Below are positions 7,907 through 14,243 of a stretch of 19,335 nucleotides of DNA, in pieces. A model generated the notes under the pieces. It saw only the letters and a list, made by a program, of their open reading frames with translations, was not told the DNA's origin and ran no database searches. The translations under genes were made by a program, and so were the position numbers. How positions within the stretch are numbered: position 1 is the stretch's first letter; each line of letters opens with the position of its first letter. The DNA is from Bog-159 sp049520215 (GTDB taxonomy: Bacteria > Acidobacteriota > Terriglobia > Bryobacterales > Bryobacteraceae): the NCBI GenBank assembly GCA_049520215.1, contig JBEKPZ010000268.1:1-19335 (forward strand), read 5' to 3'.

Positions 7907-8734
7907 ATGCCCGACCTCTTCACTATCCGTAAAGACACTTCGCGCCGTACCCGGCTGATCCTGGCGGTATCGGCGTGGGCCGGTATCCTGGCCGCCTGGT
8001 TCCTACTCACGCATTGGGAAATATTGCCGCCGTTTTCCCTCCCAAAACCCCTCGGCGTGATGAGCGCGTTCTTCCGGCTTTGGACCGAATACGACCTGCT
8101 CGGCAATGTAATCAAAAGCTGGTGGCGCATCGCGCAGGCCTTTACGATTTGCGTGGTCATCGCCATTCCGCTGGGCCTGCTGATGGGCAGCTTCCGGTGG
8201 GTGCACGACCTGGTCAATCCGGTCGCGGCGCCCATGCGCTCCATGCCTATAACGGCCTTCCTTCCGGCGTTCATCGCTCTGTTCGGCATGGACGAAACCA
8301 TGAAAGTCGCGTTCCTCTGGTTCGGCATGTTCTTCTATTTGCTGGCTGTGGTGGTGGAGGAAGTGAACAAGGTGGATGACAGCTTGCTCGAGACCGCCTG
8401 GACATTGGGCGCGCAGCGGCGGCATATCCTGTGGCTGCTGTTCCGCGCGTCAGTGCCCTCGATCTTCGGCTCGTTTCGCATCCTGTACGACATCGGGTGG
8501 ACTTATGTGATCCTGGCCGAGATGGTCAACGCGCGCAAAGGAGTGGGCTACATGGTGGAGGCTGCGCGCAAGGTGCTGGATTTCGAACGCGTCTATGCGG
8601 GGATCATCGCCATCGGTGTGGCGGCGTTCTTGTTCCGGTTTCTGCTGACTTTTTTGGAGACCCGACTATTTCCCTGGCGCCGCGTGTCGCGCCCCCTTTC
8701 GGAGCCCGTGGTGGCCGCCCCCCATGCCAAGTAA
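7907..8734 (+). CDS. ABC transporter permease, SsuC/TauC type
   Basis: The 275-residue integral membrane protein belongs to the nitrate/sulfonate/taurine importer permease family (BPD_transp_1). About six hydrophobic segments are visible, including LILAVSAWAGILAAWFLL, ICVVIAIPLGLLMG, VAFLWFGMFFYLLAVVV and VYAGIIAIGVAAFLF. The cytoplasmic EAA loop that docks to the ATPase reads ETAWTLGAQRRHILW followed by FRASVPSIFG, with the invariant Gly. It forms the channel for whatever the preceding SBP-OmpA protein binds. The start follows that gene by 46 nt without an obvious ribosome site. Its partner ATPase begins only at 9455, because a RAYT/REP element occupies the 720 bases in between; family operons normally place the two genes side by side. 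Confidence 0.9.
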   Translation: MPDLFTIRKDTSRRTRLILAVSAWAGILAAWFLLTHWEILPPFSLPKPLGVMSAFFRLWTEYDLLGNVIKSWWRIAQAFTICVVIAIPLGLLMGSFRWVHDLVNPVAAPMRSMPITAFLPAFIALFGMDETMKVAFLWFGMFFYLLAVVVEEVNKVDDSLLETAWTLGAQRRHILWLLFRASVPSIFGSFRILYDIGWTYVILAEMVNARKGVGYMVEAARKVLDFERVYAGIIAIGVAAFLFRFLLTFLETRLFPWRRVSRPLSEPVVAAPHAK

Positions 8735-8748
8735 AAACGGAGTGCGTG

Positions 8749-8790
8749 GTGCATGCTTTAGCGTGCAGCGGCGAACTTCGGTTCGCCGTC
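8749..8790 (+). repeat. REP double hairpin, left arm
   Basis: Two adjacent hairpins are visible: GCATGC-TTTA-GCGTGC (8751-8766, one G/T wobble) and CGGCGAAC-TTCG-GTTCGCCG (8769-8788, 8-bp stem with a TTCG loop). The unit recurs in inverted orientation at 9371-9412 on the other side of the transposase gene. The first hairpin also encodes the stop codon of that gene. Confidence 0.9.
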
Positions 8791-9213
8791 CCCGCGCCAT
8801 GCGCTCGACCATCGGTACAGAGGATGTTCTGCAGCCAGTCCCGCTCGCACGGGGTTGTTCTCTATATACGCTACAATCCGTTCCACCGCCGGTCCGTCCC
8901 GCGCCCAGTGATCGTACGATTTGTGCTGCCAAAACGGCTGGCCTGCGCGAGCGAAGATCAGGTTTGCTTCCCGCGCCGTCGTCTCCTTCAGCCATTGAAG
9001 CACTTTGCTGGCCTGCTGCCGCTGCCGGATTAACACGTGAACGCGATTGCCTATTGCTACGAAGGCGCGCGAATCGTACAGTCCCTTTTCACAACCGCGG
9101 CCAAGCGTTTCTAGTATCAGATCCGCCACCTTCGGAAGCTTCAAAAACATGGGCCCCAGCCGCGTGGTATCCAGATAGCGATCCATCCACACGAAGGCTT
9201 TGCCTGCAGACAT
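8758..9213 (-). CDS. REP-associated tyrosine transposase (RAYT, Y1_Tnp)
   Basis: The 151-residue product has the Y1_Tnp/RAYT layout: an AFVWMDRYLDTTRLGPMFL strand, helix PKVADLILETL, a strand carrying the metal-site motif, W-L-K-E-T helix, FWQHKSYDHWARDG, and the family-defining helix end AYIENNPVRAGL followed by YRWSSAW. RAYTs nick single-stranded REP hairpins and are thought to spread them. The usual N-H-V-H (HUH) motif reads N-R57-V-H59, so one of the two metal-binding histidines is replaced by Arg, a single CAC to CGC change. The tyrosine in YIENNP (Y116) is retained. The last nine residues, GEPKFAAAR, and the TAA stop are encoded by the left REP unit itself. The frame is intact but activity is doubtful. 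A weak GGAC lies before the ATG. Confidence 0.9.
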   Translation of the reverse strand: MSAGKAFVWMDRYLDTTRLGPMFLKLPKVADLILETLGRGCEKGLYDSRAFVAIGNRVHVLIRQRQQASKVLQWLKETTAREANLIFARAGQPFWQHKSYDHWARDGPAVERIVAYIENNPVRAGLAAEHPLYRWSSAWRGDGEPKFAAAR

Positions 9214-9370
9214 CTTGTCCGACGGTCGATATCGCGCTTTGGGCGGGCTTCCGTGCAGGGGCTACGTTACGAACAGCCACTCGCTATCCGGATACACGTG
9301 GGGCAATCGCCTTATTGACGTACTCATGGAAGCAGTGTGCGCTGAGCGGTAGGATTGTCTCAAGTGCTGC

Positions 9371-9412
9371 ACAGCGAACTGAAGTTCGCCGCAGCACGCT
9401 AAAGCGTGCGCC
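9371..9412 (-). repeat. REP double hairpin, right arm (inverted)
   Basis: The hairpins are GCGAAC-TGAA-GTTCGC (9374-9389) and GCACGC-TAAA-GCGTGC (9394-9409), the reverse complement arrangement of the left arm. The stems match the left arm with one or two base differences, while the second hairpin's loop differs (TTCG against TTCA on the REP strand). Confidence 0.9.
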
Positions 9413-9454
9413 ACTAGACACCGGAAGCCGGACTAGGGCAGGAGGGGATAGAGC

Positions 9455-10276
9455 ATGAGTAAAACCAAGATCTCCGTGCGCAACCTCTCCCGCAGCTTCG
9501 CCGGGCCCAACGGAACCCGCATCGAAGCGCTGCACAACGTGAGCTTCGAAGTCGAAGACGCCTTCTCCGCGGACGGAAAGGACATCGGCGAATTCAGCGT
9601 CCTGCTGGGACCCTCCGGCTGCGGCAAATCCACACTGCTGCGCATGATCGCCGGCCTCGACCACCCCTCCTCCGGCGAGATCCTGGTCAACGGTAAGCCT
9701 GTCGGTGCCCCCGGCCGCGATCGCGGCATGGTTTTCCAAAAGTACACGTCGTTCCCCTGGTTGACGGTCGCCGATAACATCGCCTACGGCCCGCGCATCA
9801 ATGGCGTGCCCGCTGCCGAGAGCGGTCCGCTGGTCGAGCATCTGATCGAGGCCGTGGGCCTCGGCGGTTTTGAGAAGTCTTATCCCGATACGCTCTCCGG
9901 CGGCATGCAGCAACGCGTGGCCATCGCCCGCACTTTGGCGAACCGCCCGCAAGTGATCTTGATGGATGAACCCTTCGGCGCGCTCGACGCCCAAACCCGC
10001 GCCGATATGCAGCAACTTCTCCTGCGCGTTTGGGAGGAAACCGCCAGCACCATCCTTTTTGTCACCCACGATGTCGACGAAGCCATCTTTCTTGCGGATC
10101 GCATTTTCATTCTGAGCGCCCGTCCGGGTACTATTGTGGAAGATATCCCGGTTCCGTTCGGGCGGCCGCGCTCGCCGGATATCCGGCAAGCCGAGCCGTT
10201 TCACGAGATGCAACACCACGTGCTGGCTTGCCTGCGTAGCGCGCCCGGAAAGGGCCAGGTGCGGGTGAGCATTTAA
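9455..10276 (+). CDS. ABC transporter ATPase, SsuB/TauB type
   Basis: The 273-residue nucleotide-binding subunit is complete. Walker A is G52-PSGCG-K58-ST, the Q-loop is VFQKYTSFPWLTV, the signature is LSGGMQQR (from L147), Walker B is VILMDEPFGALD (D171, E172), and the switch His sits in FVTHDVDEA. This is the sulfonate/nitrate/taurine import subfamily, and it is the partner of the permease that ends at 8734. A short extra stretch before Walker A (AFSADGKDIGEF, about residues 33-45) is longer than usual for the family. AGGAGGGG ends about 7 nt before the ATG, so it can be translated independently of the upstream genes after the RAYT insertion. Its transcription may rely on read-through or on an unseen promoter within 9214-9454. 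Confidence 0.92.
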   Translation: MSKTKISVRNLSRSFAGPNGTRIEALHNVSFEVEDAFSADGKDIGEFSVLLGPSGCGKSTLLRMIAGLDHPSSGEILVNGKPVGAPGRDRGMVFQKYTSFPWLTVADNIAYGPRINGVPAAESGPLVEHLIEAVGLGGFEKSYPDTLSGGMQQRVAIARTLANRPQVILMDEPFGALDAQTRADMQQLLLRVWEETASTILFVTHDVDEAIFLADRIFILSARPGTIVEDIPVPFGRPRSPDIRQAEPFHEMQHHVLACLRSAPGKGQVRVSI

Positions 10277-10349
10277 CAACTACGTCAAAGAAGCCGCCAG
10301 GCTGCAGTACAACTGGATCGCACTGGCCGGGATCGCGGGGTTCGCGCTG

Positions 10350-11111
10350 GTGTCCGGAAGCGCGCTTCCGCTGCTGCTCGGCGCGGGACTGGAGCTGATG
10401 TATCTGAGCGTGGTTCCCCACAACCCCCGCTTTCAACGCCTCGTGCGCTCCTGGAAATACGCCGAAGAGAAGCGCCTCAACGATCAGCGCCTCAACGCTA
10501 TGTATCGCGAAATTCCGGAGGAAATGCGGGTGCGGTACGCCAAGGTGGATACTGTATGCAACGCCATCCGCCAGAATTATAGCCGCCTCTCCTCCACTTC
10601 GCAGATCTTCGCCGAACAGATGGAAGACCGGCTGCAAGGCCTCCTGCAGGGGTATGTGCGGTTGCTGCATGCCGCCTGGCAGCATCGCGAGTATTTGCGC
10701 ACTACCGATCCCAACGCCGTCCAGCGCGAGTTGGCGAATCTCGAAAAGAGCCACGATTCCGACACGCCCAAAGTCCAGGAGATCAACCTCAAGCGCGTCG
10801 AGATCCTGAACAAGCGCATTGAGAAGTTTCATAAGATCCAGGAGAATTGCGCGGTGATCGATGCGCAGTGCGCGGCCGTCGAGGACGTGCTCGGACTCAT
10901 CAAGGATCAATCGGTCACCATGCGCGATCCGCAACAACTGAGCGAACATCTGGAAGGGCTGGTGAAAGATGTGGAGCAGACCGAAGAAACGGTGCGCGAG
11001 ATGGAAAACATCTTCACTAACGTGCCGGAGATGAACGGCATCGCGCCACTGCCCGAGGACACCGGCGGCTCCGGCGGTATGACATTCCCGCGCAACCGGA
11101 TGCGGAATTGA
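10350..11111 (+). CDS. Membrane-anchored coiled-coil protein of the cluster
   Basis: I do not recognise a named family. The 253-residue product (GTG start) begins in a hydrophobic region (SALPLLLGAGLELMYLSVV) and continues as a long, charged, mostly helical cytoplasmic part. That part includes EEKRLNDQRLNAMYREIPEE, LANLEKSHDSDTPKVQEINL and a repeated KR-x-E-I-LNK-R-I-E pattern typical of coiled coils, and it ends in a Gly/Pro tail. Coding sense probably starts earlier: the frame is open from 10269 and reads NNYVKEAARLQYNWIALAGI, which would supply a first membrane helix and make a two-helix hairpin. No ATG, GTG or TTG exists there; only CTG 10302 is available. The stop lies 4 nt before the AAA+ gene, so the two are probably partners. 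Confidence 0.75.
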   Translation: MSGSALPLLLGAGLELMYLSVVPHNPRFQRLVRSWKYAEEKRLNDQRLNAMYREIPEEMRVRYAKVDTVCNAIRQNYSRLSSTSQIFAEQMEDRLQGLLQGYVRLLHAAWQHREYLRTTDPNAVQRELANLEKSHDSDTPKVQEINLKRVEILNKRIEKFHKIQENCAVIDAQCAAVEDVLGLIKDQSVTMRDPQQLSEHLEGLVKDVEQTEETVREMENIFTNVPEMNGIAPLPEDTGGSGGMTFPRNRMRN

Positions 11112-11115
11112 ACGC

Positions 11116-12849
11116 ATGATCCCCGCCACCCCTAATCCCCCGCCGATGCCCGAATGGGCCCAATCGCTTTCCGAGAAATACTATTCGCGCACGCTCTCCA
11201 TGTTCGTGCTTTACGGGAACGTGCACGACCTGGTTCCGCTCGATCGCGGCGGCGCTGTCGAATACGTTCCGCTGCTTTCCTTCCTGAACCAAGCTCTGTT
11301 CGGCCGCCGCGACCTGGTGCTGACCTACGACCGCGGCGGCGGTTTGAGCTTCGCGCGGCAAGAGATGCAGACGGACTTCCGCAACGCGCTCGCCGGCTAC
11401 GACAGTTTTCATCAAACGAATTACGCGCAGGCCTTGCCGCGCAATCCCGACGGCGTGCTGAACATCCTCGACAATTACCTGCGATTGCGCATTGCGGACG
11501 GCAAGAAGATCGCGCTGATCCTGGATTTTGCCGAGACCATCGCGCCCGCCGGCGATGTTTCCAGCATGCCGGCCGACGACCGCAACGCGCTGGTCATTCT
11601 GAAACGCTGGGCGCAGAATCCGGCATTCCTGCGGGCGGATGTCACCATCTGCCTGATCGCCGCAAATCAGATCGAGCTCAACCAGGGCATCGTGCAGAAC
11701 CCCGGCGTAGCTTCAATCCAGATTCCGTTGCCGGATGAAAACGAGAGGCTCGACTTCATCCGCGCACAACTGGCTGCGATGCCTCTGCCGGCAGGTTCCG
11801 ACGTGTCCGATGCCACGCTAGCCAAACTCGGCGCGGGTCTGAAACGCGTACAACTGCAGTCCACCATTTCGCACGCCGTACAGAACAAGCGGCCGCTGAC
11901 TACCGCGTTCCTCGCCCAGCGCAAGAAGGAGCTGATCGAAGCCGAGTCCGGCGGCCTGCTCGAATTCATCCAGAGCCGCTTCGATTTGTCCATGGTAGCG
12001 GGTCACGAAGCGGTCAAGCGGAAGCTGCGGGATGCGGCGGCGGCCATTCGCTCCGGCCACACGGAAGTGGTGCCCATGGGATACGTGATCTGCGGCCCGG
12101 TCGGCACGGGCAAGACTTTCCTCACGACATGCTTCGCCGGCGAAGTGGGCATCCCGGTGGTAGCGCTGAAGAACTTCCGCAGCATGTGGCAAGGCGTCAC
12201 CGAAGGAAACCTGGAGCGTGTGCTGAATCTGCTGCAGGCGATGTCTCCCATCGCCGTGATGGTGGACGAGGCCGATGCGCAGTTGGGCAATCGTTCCATG
12301 TCCGGAGATAGCGGCGTGAGCAATCGGGTGTTCGCCCAAATCGCCCAGTTCATGGGCAATACCGAGTTGCGCGGCAAAGTGATCTGGTTCTTGCTCACCA
12401 GCCGCCCGGACCTGCTGCCCGTCGATCTAAAGCGGCAGGGACGCGCCGAAGAGCACCTCGCCCTGTTCTATCCCGAAACCGAGGAGGAGCGGCTGGCCAT
12501 GCTGCGCGCGATGCAGAAGAAGACCGGCGCCAAGCTACCCTCGGCGGAGGCCGAGAAGTTCTTCCTGGACCACTCCGGCCCGCTCTCGGGCGCCGATGTG
12601 GAAGCCGTACTCACTCGGGCGCGTATGAAATCGGTGCTGGAGAACAATGCGGTTCTAAACCTGGACGATCTCAAATCCGCCCTGGAGGATTTCATTCCGC
12701 CATCCTACCCCACCGAAATCGAAATGCAGAACCTGGCAGCCGTGCTGGAATGCACCAGCCGTAGTTTGCTGCCCGCCAAATACAAGGACATGGACCGCGC
12801 GGAGGCCGTCCGCCGTGCGCAGGAACTGGTGCTACTGAGCCGCGGGTAG
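11116..12849 (+). CDS. Double-AAA+ ATPase (Cdc48/Vps4-like second domain)
   Basis: The 577-residue protein carries two AAA+ modules. The first (about residues 15-230) lacks a Walker A loop but keeps a Walker B-like strand (IALILDFAETI) and a sensor-like strand (VTICLIAANQ), so it is probably a non-hydrolysing partner domain. The second (about 295-530) is canonical: GPVGTGKT with K333, VMVDEAD with D384 and E385, sensor 1 in WFLLTSRPD, candidate arginine fingers in LKRQGRAEEH, and sensor 2 in GPLSGADVEAVL. Such proteins form hexamers that thread or remodel proteins. It starts 4 nt after the coiled-coil gene without its own clear ribosome site, so it is translationally coupled. Coexistence with PspA, an ESCRT-III relative, suggests a Vps4-like disassembly role; that is inference. 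Confidence 0.88.
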   Translation: MIPATPNPPPMPEWAQSLSEKYYSRTLSMFVLYGNVHDLVPLDRGGAVEYVPLLSFLNQALFGRRDLVLTYDRGGGLSFARQEMQTDFRNALAGYDSFHQTNYAQALPRNPDGVLNILDNYLRLRIADGKKIALILDFAETIAPAGDVSSMPADDRNALVILKRWAQNPAFLRADVTICLIAANQIELNQGIVQNPGVASIQIPLPDENERLDFIRAQLAAMPLPAGSDVSDATLAKLGAGLKRVQLQSTISHAVQNKRPLTTAFLAQRKKELIEAESGGLLEFIQSRFDLSMVAGHEAVKRKLRDAAAAIRSGHTEVVPMGYVICGPVGTGKTFLTTCFAGEVGIPVVALKNFRSMWQGVTEGNLERVLNLLQAMSPIAVMVDEADAQLGNRSMSGDSGVSNRVFAQIAQFMGNTELRGKVIWFLLTSRPDLLPVDLKRQGRAEEHLALFYPETEEERLAMLRAMQKKTGAKLPSAEAEKFFLDHSGPLSGADVEAVLTRARMKSVLENNAVLNLDDLKSALEDFIPPSYPTEIEMQNLAAVLECTSRSLLPAKYKDMDRAEAVRRAQELVLLSRG

Positions 12850-12855
12850 TGATGC

Positions 12856-13380
12856 TCAGATCACGATGCCATCCAGCCGGAAAACTCGCTTCGTGGGGAC
12901 AAACGGCGGGACGGTTTTCACCTCGATGAGCGGCGTCCCATCCCGCCAAAAGCTCCGGAAATCGCGCTTCTCCCCGGTGCGATAGTACTGCAACAGGTAC
13001 GCCATATCGCACGCCGTGTAATCGCAGAACCACGGATCGATATCGGTTATCCCGACCTGGTGGAGCATACTCAGCGCATAGCACCCCGCCTCCCGCTCAT
13101 AGTCGATAATCGCGGGTAGCAGACTCGTGCTGACCGGAGGCGTTTGCGGCCTGCCGATCTCGAATAAGCGTGGGTCGACGTTCCATTGGACCGTGTGGCC
13201 AAACAGGTGCGCCAACAGGAAAAGCCGTTGCTCGGGACTCACGGCGCAATCGATATGAATCTCTGCCCCGTCCAGATCGCCGGTCAGCGGGTCGGGAATG
13301 TCGCGCGTCACCACGCGGATTCCATAGAAATGCTCCAGGTGCTCCTGTATCCGAGTGCAGTATTCGGCAAATCTTGTCAT
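12856..13380 (-). CDS. ImmA/IrrE-like protein with altered zinc motif
   Basis: The 174-residue protein resembles the ImmA/IrrE (Peptidase_M78-type) fold. A strand-rich N-terminal half leads to LFLLAHLFGHTVQW, where family members have aHExxH, and a later helix, YEREAGCYALSML, matches the family's E-x-x-A-x-x-F-A block that carries the third zinc ligand. The catalytic Glu is missing: the motif reads H58-LFG-H62, with Leu in its place, so zinc binding may persist but peptidase activity is unlikely. The frame is open to 13473, but ATG 13380 is preferred because the upstream residues look random and GAGGG lies about 11 nt before it. It converges on the AAA+ gene with only 6 nt between stops and is probably unrelated to that cluster. 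The assignment is moderate. Confidence 0.65.
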   Translation of the reverse strand: MTRFAEYCTRIQEHLEHFYGIRVVTRDIPDPLTGDLDGAEIHIDCAVSPEQRLFLLAHLFGHTVQWNVDPRLFEIGRPQTPPVSTSLLPAIIDYEREAGCYALSMLHQVGITDIDPWFCDYTACDMAYLLQYYRTGEKRDFRSFWRDGTPLIEVKTVPPFVPTKRVFRLDGIVI

Positions 13381-13400
13381 GCCTTGGTGACCCTCTACCT

Positions 13401-13908
13401 TCACGACTCTATCGTAGGCTTGCGTTGCGTGTCTACCATGATGCGACGTGTGTTCACACAAATATGCCCGCAAAACTCCATCCCGCCTGCGAGTTTTATA
13501 TCGGGCGGAGTTGAGTTCCGATGTCCATTGATCTCTGTAAGCAGCCGGGGATCAGAATTGAGGTCGAGTTCGTCGTGACAGACATCCACGCGGCCACGAG
13601 GTTCGGGTACTTGCCGTGATCCGGCGCAAGACTCATGCTTGCGTTGCCATAAAAGCGCAACCCCTGCACCGGCTCAGACACTACCCTTGGGATTCTCGTA
13701 TACGACTTCAGCATTGTCCACGTATCGGAGGTCGCGTTTGATGTCGATTATTGTCGCGACATCCCTCGCACCAGCAAAAGCCCAGGAAGTCGCATTGGAG
13801 GAAGCGCGCGGCAGTGTGACGCCGGCGGCATCGTGATCTCCTGAGCAGGACTGCTAGGGCGAGAGGGTCGCACAGAGGCGTGAGGAGCTTGCTGGCTAGG
13901 TTGTACAT
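13401..13908 (-). pseudogene. Decayed minus-strand ORFs, unrecognised
   Basis: Protein-like sequence hops between frames on the minus strand. A start-like segment MYNLASKLLTPLCDPLALAV at 13908 resembles the first membrane helix of DUF218/YdcF proteins. A stretch with RDVATIIDIKRDLRYVDN and AEVVYENPKG then lies in another frame to about 13676. EPVQGLRFYGNASMSLAPD lies in a third (13496-13714), and DVCHDELDLNSDPRLLTEI in yet another phase (13401-13589). No single frame spans the region and I cannot name the ancestral gene or genes. It may be one frameshifted gene or the debris of two; chance open frames cannot be excluded. Confidence 0.25.
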
Positions 13909-14243
13909 GAGTTAGTAAGTCAGTTGATCACGAGGGCGGGGGAGCCGCAGGGCTGGGTGTTTCTCGGGTTTGTGGTCAGAGTTTTGTGGGGCCGGGCCAG
14001 TTGGGGCGAAACCTTCGCAAGGTTTCTCCCCCACACCCCCTCTTCCAACGCCTTTCACTATCGGCTGGACCGCGGTGCCGCTCATTTCGCGAGCGGGGGG
14101 CGGAGAATTGTGTCCGATGGAGTGGAGCGCGACGCGACTGTGGAACTGCTGGTGTCCGAACCTTCACCATCCACAAGCAACGGTTCTCGGCATGGCGGCT
14201 CTGCACCTAGCCGCGCGGGGCATGGTTGACTGCCAGAATCGGC
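13909..14243. other. Spacer with repeat copy 3
   Basis: The only structure I see is family A copy 3. The remainder, up to the 3' end of the beta-propeller gene, has no protein-like frame on either strand. Confidence 0.5.
13989..14049 (+). repeat. Family A intergenic hairpin repeat, copy 3
   Basis: The stem is GAAACCTT (14008-14015) and AAGGTTTC (14019-14026) with loop CGC. The outer GGGG (14003-14006) pairs with CCCC (14028-14031) across a C/T mismatch. It is preceded by GGGCCGGGCCAGTT and followed by the C-rich tail ending TCTTCCAAC. It is closest to copy 2 in the core and to copy 4 in the 5' block. Confidence 0.85.

Larger units (their letters stand above)
8749..9412 (-). mobile_element. 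RAYT-REP element (REPtron) between permease and ATPase genes
   Basis: A RAYT-type transposase gene is bracketed by inverted copies of one two-hairpin REP unit (8749-8790 and 9371-9412). This is the canonical layout of a REP-associated tyrosine transposase with its cognate repeats. The element runs against the surrounding cluster and separates an ABC permease gene from its ATPase gene, so it most likely inserted into an ancestral permease-ATPase operon. I see no target duplication, which fits the family. Confidence 0.85.

Noticed and set aside
7447..8328. 293-residue minus-strand frame
   Set aside because: Shadow of the OmpA domain and permease genes on the other strand.
9284..10279. 331-residue minus-strand frame
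   Set aside because: It is antisense to the ABC ATPase, which has all its motifs; the frame is a codon-bias shadow.
10131..11129. 332-residue minus-strand frame
   Set aside because: Antisense to the ATPase end and the coiled-coil gene; the sense strand has a consistent operon and the antisense product matches nothing.
11116..12849. AAA+ protein as PspF
   Set aside because: No GAFTGA loop or DNA-binding Fis-type HTH, and there are two AAA modules, unlike the sigma54 activator.
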